NCBI GenBank assembly: GCA_000720845.1
Contig: JODU01000011.1
Coordinates: 62,001-126,000 of the forward strand
Origin: Kitasatospora aureofaciens
GTDB taxonomy: Bacteria; Actinomycetota; Actinomycetes; Streptomycetales; Streptomycetaceae
DNA: 64,000 bases
Direction: 5' to 3'
Made by a program: the position numbers and the translations under genes. The notes under the pieces were generated by a model that saw only the letters and a list, made by a program, of their open reading frames with translations, made no database searches and was not told the origin of the DNA. This document shows, piece by piece, positions 1 through 7,452 of the stretch; within the stretch, counting starts at the first letter, position 1, and each line of letters begins with the position of its first letter.

Positions 1-153
1 GCACTTGAAGTGCACCGGGGAGCCGACCAGCTGGGACAGGTGCCTGCTGCCCTCCATCGCCGTCACCCGCGCCACGCCCGAGAGCATCTTCTGGGCTCCG
101 CGCACGTCGTCGAGGGTGACGGGAGCGACGCGGGGCGCTGTGCTGTAGCTCAT
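1..153 (-). CDS. ilvA: Threonine dehydratase (threonine ammonia-lyase), N-terminal part only
   Basis: Fifty-one codons read leftward from an ATG whose complement is at 151-153, preceded by a GGAGG ribosome site at good spacing. The peptide begins MSYSTAPRVAPVTLDDV and reaches GSPVHFKC at the window edge. This matches the start of the PLP fold-type II threonine dehydratase family, just before the segment that carries the PLP lysine. The enzyme converts threonine to 2-oxobutanoate for isoleucine synthesis. The gene runs off the left edge, so catalytic residues and any regulatory domain cannot be checked. It is divergent from the MarR gene at 299. A catabolic rather than biosynthetic dehydratase cannot be excluded from 51 residues. 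Confidence 0.75.
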   Translation of the reverse strand, partial: MSYSTAPRVAPVTLDDVRGAQKMLSGVARVTAMEGSRHLSQLVGSPVHFKC

Positions 154-298
154 AGCCTCCAGCATCGCAGTTCACGGGCGCCGTGCGCCGTTGTGACCAA
201 CCTCCGAGACCTGCTTTGCCCAGCGCCGGTACGCCCTGCCGCCCGGCCGCGTACCCTGTCCCCCAATTAGCAGCCCTCCACGAAGTGAGCCCCCGGCC

Positions 299-823
299 AT
301 GCCCACAACACCTGAAATGTCGATGGACATGACGACCGCCGGTGACACCGGTCTTCTCGAGACGCTCCAGCACGAGGTCGCGCTCTTCGCCCGACGCGCC
401 GAACAGACCCGGCTCGGCGGGGTGGGACAGGTGCGCAACTCCATGGACCGCGCCGCCTACCTGCTGCTCAACCGCCTCGACAAAGAGGGCCCGATGGGCG
501 TGAAGGCGCTCGCCGCGAGCATGGGGATCGACTCCTCGACGGTCACCCGGCAGGTGGCCCCGCTCGTCGACACCGGACTCGTCAAGCGGACCTCCCACCC
601 CGAGGACGGACGCGCGGTGGTCCTGCAGCTGTCGCCGCGCGGCGTGGCGCGGCTGGAGGACGTCCGCTCCTCCCGGCGTCAGCTCATGGCCGAACTGACC
701 CACGACTGGGCGCCTCAGGAGCGCGAGGCGTTCTGCGCGCTCCTCGCCCGCTTCAACGGCGCCCTGTCCGCCCGTATGGCCCCTTCCGGCGTGGCGTCCA
801 CGGACGCGTCGGCCGATTCCTGA
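299..823 (+). CDS. MarR-family transcriptional regulator
   Basis: A 174-residue protein with a MarR winged helix. After a helical N-terminus, the segment GVKALAASMGIDSSTVTRQV is the helix-turn-helix and HPEDGRAVVLQLSPRG is the wing. MarR proteins bind DNA as dimers and usually lose binding when a small ligand is present; the ligand here is unknown. ATG codons at 299 and 317 are both possible, since neither has a clear ribosome site and only the sequence after about residue 20 looks conserved. It is divergent from the threonine dehydratase gene, but MarR targets often lie elsewhere and no strong palindrome was seen between them. Confidence 0.85.
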   Translation: MPTTPEMSMDMTTAGDTGLLETLQHEVALFARRAEQTRLGGVGQVRNSMDRAAYLLLNRLDKEGPMGVKALAASMGIDSSTVTRQVAPLVDTGLVKRTSHPEDGRAVVLQLSPRGVARLEDVRSSRRQLMAELTHDWAPQEREAFCALLARFNGALSARMAPSGVASTDASADS

Positions 824-877
824 CCGACCCCTCACGCGCTTTCCGGGGCTTTCCGGGGCGTGGTTCGCACCGAACCC

Positions 878-907
878 TTGACCGGCGGGCCGCCCCTGGC
901 CTGATAT
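878..907 (+). promoter_or_regulatory. Candidate sigma-70-type promoter for the sigma-like gene
   Basis: TTGACC at 878-883 and TGATAT at 902-907 are separated by 18 nt, and the GTG start of the next gene follows 39 nt later. Just upstream at 839-858 lies a 10-bp direct duplication of CTTTCCGGGG. Assigned by inspection only. Confidence 0.45.
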
Positions 908-946
908 GAGACCGCAGGGGTCGTCGCCGGCTGGGCGGGAGGCGCG

Positions 947-1453
947 GTGCGAGAACGGCATGCGTCCCGGAACGCCCGCCGGGCCCGCGAGTTCGAGGCG
1001 TTCGTCGCGGGCGCGGCAGGGCGGCTGCTGCACGCCGCGACCCTGCTCACCGCCGAGGTCCCGGACGCCAACCCGCGCGCGCGGCGCCTGCTGGCCCTGA
1101 GTCTGGCCCACACGTACGCGTACTGGGACCGGCTGCACGGGGAGGACCCGTACGACCGCACCCGCAGGTACCTGGCCACGCGTTTCGCCCGTGAGGCCTG
1201 GCACCGGTACGGCGTTCTCGGCCGGGCCCGCCGGCGGGCCGCGGGTCCCCTGGGCCCGCTCGCCCCGCAGGAACGCCTGGTCCTGGTGCTCAGGCTGTTC
1301 GAAGGCGTCGCCGAGGAACAGACGGCGGCGCTGCTGGGCCTGCCCGTGGAACGGGTACGGACGGTCTGCGACCGTGCGACGGCCGCCCTGCTGCGCCCGC
1401 CGCCCGCACCGGCCCGGCCGGTGACGGCCGAAGCGAAGGCGGCGACGCCGTGA
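947..1453 (+). CDS. Small SigE-like (ECF) sigma-factor-related protein
   Basis: A 168-residue protein. The N-terminal FEAFVAGAAGRLLHAATLL resembles the opening of SigE-family ECF sigma factors. The usual region 2 promoter-melting helix is poorly conserved. The C-terminal half, LGPLAPQERLVLVLRLFEGV followed by TAALLGLPVERVRTVCDRA, is a readable region 4 helix-turn-helix for -35 recognition. GTG at 947 is preceded by GGGAGG at 5-nt spacing, which supports this start. The next gene encodes a one-helix membrane protein of the kind often paired with such sigma factors. Whether region 2 still works is uncertain, so this could be a divergent sigma factor or a transcription-related relic. Confidence 0.6.
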   Translation: MRERHASRNARRAREFEAFVAGAAGRLLHAATLLTAEVPDANPRARRLLALSLAHTYAYWDRLHGEDPYDRTRRYLATRFAREAWHRYGVLGRARRRAAGPLGPLAPQERLVLVLRLFEGVAEEQTAALLGLPVERVRTVCDRATAALLRPPPAPARPVTAEAKAATP

Positions 1454-1547
1454 CGGGCCCGGCGAGCGTCCGGAGCAGCCGTACGGCGACCTGCCCGGCG
1501 GCCGGTACGACGACCGGCACGCGCGCGTGGCGGACCGGGAGGTGCCG

Positions 1548-1805
1548 GTGAACCGTCCCCGGCGGGAGGCCGCCGCGCGGCAGATCATGGAGCAGTCGCC
1601 GCCGCGGGTACCTCCCGGCCTCTGTGCGGAGGCCGTCCGCCGAGGCGGCCGCATGCTGCGCCGCAGGACCGCAGCCCGCCGCCTGATGTGGCTGCTGCTG
1701 GGCGCCGCGGCCGTGGCGTTCACGGTGTGGGCGCTGACCGCGCAGCCGTGGGTGGAGCCGCCCTCGGAGACGACCCCACCCGTGACCGGCTGGGAGGGCT
1801 GGTGA
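1548..1805 (+). CDS. Small one-helix membrane protein, possible anti-sigma partner
   Basis: An 85-residue protein if translation starts at GTG 1548, which has GGGAGG five bases upstream; an in-frame GTG at 1527 has no ribosome site. The cytoplasmic part is basic (RRPRREAAARQIMEQ, then VPPGLCAEAVRRGGRMLRR) and is followed by one hydrophobic helix, LMWLLLGAAAVAFTVWAL, and a short acidic, proline-rich tail. The layout is like small Streptomyces membrane proteins encoded after SigE-like sigma factors, which suggests it may hold the upstream protein at the membrane. No zinc-binding anti-sigma motif (HxxxCxxC) is present. Function is inferred from context only. Confidence 0.6.
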   Translation: MNRPRREAAARQIMEQSPPRVPPGLCAEAVRRGGRMLRRRTAARRLMWLLLGAAAVAFTVWALTAQPWVEPPSETTPPVTGWEGW

Positions 1806-1824
1806 GCCTCTCCCGGGTCCCGCC

Positions 1825-2979
1825 CTAGCCCAGCGCCTGCTGGAGGTCCGCCAGCAGGTCGTCGGCGTTCTCGATGCCGACCGAGAGGCGCACCAGGTCG
1901 GCGGGCACCTCCAGGGCGGAACCCGCCGCGGAGGCGTGCGTCATCCGGCCCGGGTGCTCGATCAGCGACTCGACGCCGCCCAGGGACTCGCCGAGCGTGA
2001 AGACCTTCGCGCGGTTGCACACCTCGACGGCGGCCTGCTCGCCGCCCTCGACGCGGAAGGACACCATGCCGCCGAACGCCTTCATCTGCTTGGCGGCGAC
2101 CTCGTGCCCCGGGTGCTCGGGCAGCCCCGGGTACAGCACGCTCGTCACGCGCGCGTGCCGGGAGAGCATCTCGGCGACCCTGGTCGCGTTCTCGCTGTGC
2201 CGGTCCATGCGCACCGCGAGGGTCTTGGTGCCGCGCAGCACCAGCCAGGAGTCGAAGGGCCCGGCGACGGCGCCCATCGCGTTCTGGTGGAACGCCAGCT
2301 CCTCGCCCAGCTCCTGGTCGTCGACGATCAGCGCGCCGCCGACCACGTCCGAGTGGCCGCCCATGTACTTGGTCAGCGAGTGCACGACGACGTCGGCACC
2401 GAGCGCCAGCGGCTGCTGGAGGTAGGGGGTGGCGAAGGTGTTGTCGACGACGAGCCGGGCGCCGGCGTCCCGGGCGACCTGGGCGACGGCGGCGATGTCG
2501 GTGATGCCGAGCAGCGGGTTGGAGGGCGTCTCCACCCAGACCGCCTTGGTCTTCGGGGTGAGGGCGGCCCGCACGGCGGCGGCGTCGCCCGTGTCGGCCA
2601 CGGACCACTCGACGCCCCAGCGGGTGGCGACCTTGGCGAAGAGGCGGAAGGTGCCGCCGTACGCGTCGTTCGGGATGACCACGTGGTCGCCGGGACGCAG
2701 CAGCGTACGCAACAGGCAGTCCTCGGCCGCCAGTCCGGACGCGAACGCGAGACCTCGCCGGCCGCCCTCCAGGGCCGCGAGGTTCTCCTCCAGTGCCGTG
2801 CGGGTCGGGTTGGCGCTGCGGCTGTACTCGTAGCCGCCGCGCAGCCCGCCGACACCGTCCTGCTTGTAGGTCGACACCTGATAGATCGGCGGGACGACCG
2901 CGCCCGTCAGGGGATCGGCGGTGTTGCCCGCGTGGATCGCGAGCGTCTCGAAGTGCTGACTGATGTGCCTGTCGCTCAT
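1825..2979 (-). CDS. metB: Cystathionine gamma-synthase (Cys/Met metabolism PLP enzyme)
   Basis: A 384-residue PLP enzyme of the Cys/Met metabolism family, the usual length. The active-site lysine is K204 in VVHSLTKYMGGHSDVVGG, the substrate/cofactor motif YEYSRSANPTR lies near residue 50, and ETPSNPLLGITDI binds PLP. Cystathionine gamma-synthases join an activated homoserine to cysteine in transsulfuration; cystathionine gamma-lyases of the same family run the reverse direction and cannot be separated by eye. The ATG at 2979 has no Shine-Dalgarno, but a TACCCT hexamer lies eight bases upstream (2993 to 2988), consistent with a leaderless transcript. No SAM riboswitch or other leader structure is present. 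Much longer open frames through this locus on either strand are shadows. Confidence 0.88.
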   Translation of the reverse strand: MSDRHISQHFETLAIHAGNTADPLTGAVVPPIYQVSTYKQDGVGGLRGGYEYSRSANPTRTALEENLAALEGGRRGLAFASGLAAEDCLLRTLLRPGDHVVIPNDAYGGTFRLFAKVATRWGVEWSVADTGDAAAVRAALTPKTKAVWVETPSNPLLGITDIAAVAQVARDAGARLVVDNTFATPYLQQPLALGADVVVHSLTKYMGGHSDVVGGALIVDDQELGEELAFHQNAMGAVAGPFDSWLVLRGTKTLAVRMDRHSENATRVAEMLSRHARVTSVLYPGLPEHPGHEVAAKQMKAFGGMVSFRVEGGEQAAVEVCNRAKVFTLGESLGGVESLIEHPGRMTHASAAGSALEVPADLVRLSVGIENADDLLADLQQALG

Positions 2980-3075
2980 GGGCACCGAGGGTAGCCGTGC
3001 GGAACGCCTCGCGCGTTTTCCACAGGGCGGGGGACAGGTTGGCCAATTGTCGGCGGCGTCTGGTTCGCTTGAGCC

Positions 3076-4194
3076 ATGGAGATTCTCTGGGTCCTGATGG
3101 CACTGGTCATGCTCGGCTTCGTGCTGCTCCAAATCTTGCGGCGCCGCAGCGGCGCGGTCGGCCTCGTCCCGCCCGGCCACCCGGACGCCGCCGACCCCGC
3201 GAACTACGGCTTCGCCCGCGAGGAGGAGCTGGACATCCGCATGCCGGGTCCGGACGAGGACCTGCTGGACGTCCTGGACCTGGTGCAGCGCACCCAGGAC
3301 TACCGGGGGGCGCAGCAGCTCCTGGCCGGCACGGAGGCGAAGGGTGAGCGGCGCTGGCAGCGCGTGCAGGCCTTCGCGGGCGCCGCGTCCCTGGAGCTGC
3401 GGCAGCGGCCCGGCGGTGTCGGTCAGACGCCGGGCGGGCAGTGGCTGCGGGTGTGGCGGGCGGAGGCGCCCAAGGACGCGGGGGGCGCGGCGGTGCACGC
3501 CGAGTTCCTGGTGCAGCAGGCGTGGCGCACGGCGACGCCGGGCACGGACGACTTCCGGATCATCATGGAGGAGGCGAAGGCGGCCTGCGGCGAGGCGGCC
3601 CTGCTCGCGCCCGGGGACCCGGTGCCGTACATCATCGAGCTGTCGGTGGCCCGCGGCCTCGGTTACCCGCGCGAGGAGTTCGAGCAGCTCTGGCTGAAGA
3701 TCCTGGACCGCGCTCCGAACCACATGGGCGCGCACCTGGCCGCCCTGCAGTACTGGTGCGAGAAGTGGCACGGCTCGCGCGAGCTGGCGTACTCCTTCGC
3801 GGAGGCGGCGGCCGCCCGGGCGCCGCGCGGTTCCCTGCTGGCGGCGATGCCGCTGTTCGCGGTCTTCGAGCACCTGCCGGAGGTCAACCTGGTCAGCGGC
3901 TTCTACCAGAGCGAGGTCGTCACCAAGGCCGTCCACGGCGCGCTGCACGCGGTGCACTCGGCCCACCGGGACGACCCGATGCAGGCGCACGTCCGCCACC
4001 TTCTGGTCTTCTTCCTGGTCCGCGGCGAGCGCTGGGCCGAGGCGATGAACCAGCTGATGGTCATAGACGGCCACGTCGGTGCCCTGCCCTGGACCCTGTC
4101 CAGCGACCCGGCGGCGGAGTTCGCGGTCTACCGCGCGCTCGCGGTGGCGGGGTACGAGGCGAACGGCGGCAGCCCGGCGACGCTGCCGCGCTGA
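3076..4194 (+). CDS. Membrane-anchored conserved hypothetical protein
   Basis: A 372-residue protein. Residues 1-22 form one N-terminal membrane helix (MEILWVLMALVMLGFVLLQI) followed by RRR, a signal-anchor pattern that would leave the rest in the cytoplasm. The remaining 340 residues are rich in alanine, leucine and tryptophan helices and resemble a TPR-like or alpha-solenoid region; no catalytic motif stands out. It seems to be an actinobacterial conserved protein of unknown function. It is transcribed away from metB and converges on msrA, from which it is separated by a strong hairpin. I do not assign a function. Confidence 0.8.
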   Translation: MEILWVLMALVMLGFVLLQILRRRSGAVGLVPPGHPDAADPANYGFAREEELDIRMPGPDEDLLDVLDLVQRTQDYRGAQQLLAGTEAKGERRWQRVQAFAGAASLELRQRPGGVGQTPGGQWLRVWRAEAPKDAGGAAVHAEFLVQQAWRTATPGTDDFRIIMEEAKAACGEAALLAPGDPVPYIIELSVARGLGYPREEFEQLWLKILDRAPNHMGAHLAALQYWCEKWHGSRELAYSFAEAAAARAPRGSLLAAMPLFAVFEHLPEVNLVSGFYQSEVVTKAVHGALHAVHSAHRDDPMQAHVRHLLVFFLVRGERWAEAMNQLMVIDGHVGALPWTLSSDPAAEFAVYRALAVAGYEANGGSPATLPR

Positions 4195-4212
4195 GCGCCG
4201 CCCCACGACGAA

Positions 4213-4238
4213 CGGTCCGGCCGCATCCGGCCGGACCG
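4213..4238. terminator. Bidirectional hairpin terminator
   Basis: A perfect 10-bp stem (4213-4222 with 4229-4238) and a 6-nt loop lies between the convergent 3076 gene and msrA. There is no long U tract, as is common for Streptomyces terminators. Confidence 0.7.
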
Positions 4239-4255
4239 CTTCATCGTGATACCCC

Positions 4256-4768
4256 TCAGCCCTGGGTACGGGCGGGCAGCCGCCATCCCGGGCGCGGGAA
4301 GTGGCATGTGTACCCGTCCGGGTAACGCTGCAGGTAGTCCTGGTGCTCGGGCTCGGCCTCCCAGAAGGGACCGACCGGCTCCACCTCGGTGACGACCTTG
4401 CCGGGCCACAGACCGGAGGCGTCCACGTCCGCGATCGTGTCCTCGGCGATCCGCTTCTGCTCGTCGTCCACGTAGTAGATCGCCGAGCGGTAGCTGAGCC
4501 CGATGTCGTTGCCCTGGCGGTTCTTGGTGCTCGGGTCGTGGATCTGGAAGAAGAACTCCAGGATCGCGCGGTAGTCGGTCACCTCGGGGTCGAAGAGGAT
4601 CTCGATGGCCTCCGCGTGCGTGCCGTGGTTGCGGTACGTCGCGTTCGGCACGTCACCCCCGGTGTAGCCGACCCGGGTCGCGGTCACGCCCGGGAGCCGG
4701 CGGATCAGCTCCTCCATCCCCCAGAAGCACCCGCCCGCCAGCACGGCCCTCTGCGTCTGCGCAGCCAT
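4256..4768 (-). CDS. msrA: Peptide-methionine (S)-S-oxide reductase
   Basis: A 170-residue MsrA. The catalytic motif GCFWG has its cysteine at residue 14, and a later cysteine in GYTCHFP can resolve the sulfenic acid. The family signatures RVGYTGG, HAEAIEILFDP and FFQIHDPSTKNRQGNDIG are intact. MsrA uses thioredoxin to reduce oxidised free and protein-bound methionine. The ATG at 4768 is chosen because GGAGGG sits five bases upstream; an open frame extends further but without support. The gene is transcribed alone and converges on the 3076 gene. No MsrB domain is fused or adjacent. Confidence 0.95.
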   Translation of the reverse strand: MAAQTQRAVLAGGCFWGMEELIRRLPGVTATRVGYTGGDVPNATYRNHGTHAEAIEILFDPEVTDYRAILEFFFQIHDPSTKNRQGNDIGLSYRSAIYYVDDEQKRIAEDTIADVDASGLWPGKVVTEVEPVGPFWEAEPEHQDYLQRYPDGYTCHFPRPGWRLPARTQG

Positions 4769-4913
4769 CGTGGCCCTCCAATATTCTCTCGGCTCGGTCG
4801 TCCGGAGCACTCGGCCCGCACGTCACCGGCCTCCATCTCCACCCTGTCTGCAACACACGGGGCTCTCCAACGATTCCATGCCCGGCCTTCCGCCCGACCA
4901 GTGCAGCGGGCGC

Positions 4914-5192
4914 ATGACCACCCCGCACCGGCGTATCGGTTCTGCCTCACCATGTCGAGCGGTGCGCCGACGCTGGCCCGGCAGGGGATCGGATCCGGCG
5001 CCCCTGCAGCGGTTCGTCGCCCAGTGGGCGGTGTACGTCTTCATCCAGCGCCGGCCGGGCCTGGCAGCAGATCTGCACAGCTGGGAGGAGCGCGCGGCGA
5101 CCGGCGACGCTGCCCGGGCGCGACGAGCCGCATCGGAGATCGGACGCATCCTCGACCAGGCACACGCGGCCGTCGGGCTTCGCTTCCGGTGA
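4914..5192 (+). CDS. Small hypothetical protein, possibly a remnant
   Basis: Reading from ATG 4914 gives a 92-residue product. Only the last 60 residues, with QRFVAQWAVYVFIQRRPGLA and a helix ending ASEIGRILDQAHAAVGL, look like a real protein; they recall small Streptomyces helical proteins. The N-terminal third is arginine/proline-rich noise and no convincing ribosome site precedes any start. The stretch may be a short gene with a different start or a decayed copy of a longer one. No function is assigned. Confidence 0.35.
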   Translation: MTTPHRRIGSASPCRAVRRRWPGRGSDPAPLQRFVAQWAVYVFIQRRPGLAADLHSWEERAATGDAARARRAASEIGRILDQAHAAVGLRFR

Positions 5193-5432
5193 CCAGTGAG
5201 GGGCCGATGGGAGTACGACCCTGAGCGACCTCGGCGACGGCCCGCGCCCGGGCGGGCTGCGACGGATGGACGCGGCCGGTGGCTGGTTCTGCTTCCTGGT
5301 CGCAGCGCGGGATCCGCTGGTCGTCATCGTCCGTATCCGTCCCGCCGTTCGAGGCGCTGCAGACGTCCGGCAGCAGCCGGTGGCCCGCGTGAACCCCCCG
5401 GCCCGGCCGAGGGCCGCCTTCCCCGTCCCGGC
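5193..5432. other. Apparently non-coding gap
   Basis: About 240 bp between the small ORF ending at 5192 and the reductase-like gene. Open frames exist on both strands, as expected at this GC content, but none has a ribosome site or recognisable protein pattern. No strong hairpin was seen. Confidence 0.4.
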
Positions 5433-6071
5433 TCACGAGGACACCCGGGGAATCGCGGAGTTGGGGTCGGAGCCCGAGAAGGCCAGTCCGATGACGAATC
5501 CGGCGACTTCTTCCAGCTGGCGAACGCGGTCGAGCCCGCCGAGAACCGCCGGGACGGCTCCCACGTCGCGGACCAGCCCTCCGACGACGTCCAACGCCGC
5601 CGCGTCGTCGCCGCACATCGCCACCGTCACACGAGACCCGCCCTCGTCGTGCGGGCCGGTCCACTGGTCGCCGGGGAAGAGATGGAACGCCTTCACGACC
5701 CGGGCTCCCGGAGCGAGGCAGGCGATCCGTCCCGCCATCGACTCCCCGTCTCCGGTGAGCAGCGTGCCGACGCCGTGTCGGGTCGCGTTGGTGGGATCGA
5801 TCAACGGCGTGCCCGCCAACGCACCGCCGGACGCGCCCGCCGATTCCATCATGTCCTCGACGCCGTCCCAGGTGACGGCGAGAAGCACCGCGTCGCGTCC
5901 GGCGACCGTCTCGCGCGGCGTCGCGGCCCGTGTTCCGCGCCCCAGCCGCTCGGCGAGTTCACTCGCCCTGGCCTGCGACCGTCCGCCGATCACCACCTTG
6001 TGCCCTGCCCGTGACCAGCCTTCGCCCAGGGCCGCGGCCAGTGTGCCCGTTCCCAGGATTCCGATGCGCAT
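5433..6071 (-). CDS. F420/NADPH-dependent reductase-like Rossmann protein
   Basis: A 212-residue protein beginning MRIGILGTGTLAAALGEGW, the glycine-rich dinucleotide-binding start of the coenzyme F420:NADP oxidoreductase-like (Fno/YrrL-type) family. GGRSQARASELAERLG follows, which would contact the NADP 2'-phosphate. VKAFHLFPGDQW in the middle fits the conserved substrate-pocket region of this family. Proteins of this kind transfer hydride between NADP(H) and an unknown acceptor; in Streptomyces several act on small organic substrates, so F420 is not proven. The ATG is preceded by an AGAGGAA ribosome site. It is divergent from an HxlR regulator with a perfect palindrome between them, so it is the likely HxlR target. 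Confidence 0.8.
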   Translation of the reverse strand: MRIGILGTGTLAAALGEGWSRAGHKVVIGGRSQARASELAERLGRGTRAATPRETVAGRDAVLLAVTWDGVEDMMESAGASGGALAGTPLIDPTNATRHGVGTLLTGDGESMAGRIACLAPGARVVKAFHLFPGDQWTGPHDEGGSRVTVAMCGDDAAALDVVGGLVRDVGAVPAVLGGLDRVRQLEEVAGFVIGLAFSGSDPNSAIPRVSS

Positions 6072-6123
6072 CCGTCTGTTCCTCTCCCGTAGCGGTCGGT
6101 TGCGAGGCCACGCTAGGGAAGGT

Positions 6124-6147
6124 GTTACGCACCGATCGGTGCGTCAC
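6124..6147. promoter_or_regulatory. Operator palindrome between HxlR gene and its divergent target
   Basis: The core ACGCACCGATCGGTGCGT at 6127-6144 is a perfect 18-bp palindrome; extending to 24 bp adds one mismatch. It lies 53 bp from the reductase start and about 30 bp from the HxlR start. Position and symmetry fit a dimeric HxlR operator controlling both directions. Confidence 0.7.
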
Positions 6148-6171
6148 GGACACGCGATGATGGGCTGTGAG

Positions 6172-6546
6172 ATGACTGATCACGACGTCCACTGCTACGA
6201 GTTGGTCGCCGACTGCCGTCTGCGCGCGGCCACCGATCTCTTCGCCCACACCTGGGACCCCGTGGTGCTCGCGGCACTTCGCGTGGGGCCCCGTCGGCGC
6301 CGCGAGCTGCGCGCCGCGATCGGCGGCATCAGCGACAAGGTGCTGACCGACTCCTTGCACCGTCTGCTCACCGGCGGGCTCGTCGCGCGCCAGGCACACG
6401 CCGAGGCTCCCCCACGCGTCGACTACGCGCTGACCGGTCTCGGCCGGAGCCTGGTCGAGGGCCCGATGACGGCGCTGGGGCGCTGGGCCGTCGAACACGG
6501 GGACGAACTCCTCGAAGCCCAGGAGAGCAGCACCGGAGGTCTGTGA
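6172..6546 (+). CDS. HxlR-family transcriptional regulator
   Basis: A 124-residue HxlR-type winged-helix regulator. The family pattern is clear: CRLRAATDLFAHTWDPVVLAAL, then GPRRRRELRAAIGGISDKVL with recognition helix, and the wing with DYALTGLGRSL. Cysteines lie in CYEL and VADCRLR near the N-terminus; HxlR proteins such as HypR and YodB sense quinones or oxidants through an N-terminal cysteine, so redox sensing is possible. ATGs at 6157, 6160 and 6172 are in frame; 6172 gives the usual family N-terminus. It is divergent from the reductase-like gene across a palindromic operator. Confidence 0.85.
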   Translation: MTDHDVHCYELVADCRLRAATDLFAHTWDPVVLAALRVGPRRRRELRAAIGGISDKVLTDSLHRLLTGGLVARQAHAEAPPRVDYALTGLGRSLVEGPMTALGRWAVEHGDELLEAQESSTGGL

Positions 6547-6629
6547 GGGGTCGACGCCGACGGTCAGGCCCCGTCGTGCGCGAGCCGAGTCCGCCGTCCA
6601 TGGCCGGCCGCCCGGGATGCCCCGCCCCG

Positions 6630-7223
6630 TCAGCCGCGTCGCAACCCCGCGACCAGCACCCCCGCCAGCTGCCGGGGGTCGTAGCGCGGGTCGGGGGTTT
6701 CGGCGCCGATGCAGAGGTTGCCGACGCCGCGCATGAGGGCGATGGCCGGTACGTCGGTGTGGATCTCGCCGGAGGCGGTCGCGGCGGCGAGGAGGTCGGT
6801 GCACACGGGGACGAGGCGGTCGAGGAAGTACGCGTGGAGGGCCTCGAAGCCCGCGTCGTCGGACTGGAGGACCCCGGCGAGGCCGTGCTTGGTGACCAGG
6901 AAGTCGACGAACCGGTCGATCCAGGCCGCGAGCGCGGCGTACGGGGTGGGGCAGCTCGCCAGCAGGGCGGGGCCCGCCTCGGCGCAGGCCTCCACCTGGT
7001 GCCGGTAGACGCCGATGATGAGGTCGGCCCGGGTCGGGAAGTGGCGGTAGATGGTGGCCGTGCCGACGCCGGCCTCGGCCGCGATGTCGCGTACGGGAGC
7101 CTCGACCCCGGACCTGACGAACACCGCGGCGGCGGCGTCGAGCAGGGTCTTCTCGTTGCGCCGGGCATCCGCGCGCTTGGGCCGGGGCCCCGCTCCTGCG
7201 GTCGTCGCTTCGCCGTCGCTCAC
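6630..7223 (-). CDS. TetR-family transcriptional regulator (aldo/keto reductase repressor candidate)
   Basis: A 197-residue TetR protein starting at GTG 7223, with GGAG ten bases upstream. The N-terminal DNA-binding domain has LLDAAAAVFVRSGVEAPVRD and GVGTATIYRHFPTRADLIIG. The rest is the helical ligand/dimer domain (VDFLVTKHGLAGVLQSDDAG, GVGNLCIGAETPD), which resembles the SBD domain of regulators that sit beside oxidoreductases. An upstream in-frame extension exists but would be encoded by a GTC-rich tandem repeat and is not credible. It is divergent from an aldo/keto reductase; two matching operator-like repeats lie between them. Confidence 0.88.
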   Translation of the reverse strand: MSDGEATTAGAGPRPKRADARRNEKTLLDAAAAVFVRSGVEAPVRDIAAEAGVGTATIYRHFPTRADLIIGVYRHQVEACAEAGPALLASCPTPYAALAAWIDRFVDFLVTKHGLAGVLQSDDAGFEALHAYFLDRLVPVCTDLLAAATASGEIHTDVPAIALMRGVGNLCIGAETPDPRYDPRQLAGVLVAGLRRG

Positions 7224-7251
7224 CCGTCTCGTCTCCTTCGCCGTCGCAGTC

Positions 7252-7305
7252 GTCGTCACCGCCGCCGCCGTCGTCACCACCGCCGCCGTCGTCACCGTCG
7301 CCGCA
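7252..7305. repeat. Three tandem 18-bp GTC/GCC-rich units
   Basis: Units at 7252-7269, 7270-7287 and 7288-7305 share GTCGTCACC followed by nine bases of GCC-type triplets, with a few differences. The array lies between the TetR start and the aldo/keto reductase promoter, so it would be in or next to the TetR 5' leader. Confidence 0.7.
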
Positions 7306-7306
7306 C

Positions 7307-7335
7307 TTGATAAACGGGACAGCGTTCCGTATCGT
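7307..7335 (+). promoter_or_regulatory. Candidate aldo/keto reductase promoter
   Basis: TTGATA at 7307-7312 and TATCGT at 7330-7335 are 17 nt apart. The first TetR-like operator occupies the spacer, as expected for repression by blocking polymerase. Confidence 0.45.
7312..7330. promoter_or_regulatory. TetR-type operator copy 1
   Basis: AAACGGGACAGCGTTCCGT is a near-palindrome (half-sites CGGGAC and GTTCCG). It recurs at 7345-7363, 33 bp away. Confidence 0.55.
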
Positions 7336-7344
7336 CGTACAGGT

Positions 7345-7363
7345 AAACGGGACGGTGTTCCGC
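7345..7363. promoter_or_regulatory. TetR-type operator copy 2
   Basis: AAACGGGACGGTGTTCCGC differs from copy 1 at only three positions. The 33-bp offset is about three helical turns, so two dimers would sit on the same face of the DNA. Confidence 0.5.
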
Positions 7364-7452
7364 TTGGCCTCTCCCATGATGCCAGAGCGTCGAGCCCGCC
7401 ACCAAGTCATGCCTCGATCCCTACGCAAGCCATCCCCCGTGGAGGAACCGTC

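Noticed and set aside
2980..3075. SAM riboswitch before metB
   Set aside because: Only about 95 bp separates metB from the divergent gene and a TACCCT lies eight bases from the ATG, leaving no room for a leader; no riboswitch stems were seen.
1825..4206. Long minus frame fused to the metB frame
   Set aside because: The upstream half is the antisense of the membrane protein at 3076; metB has its own start at 2979.
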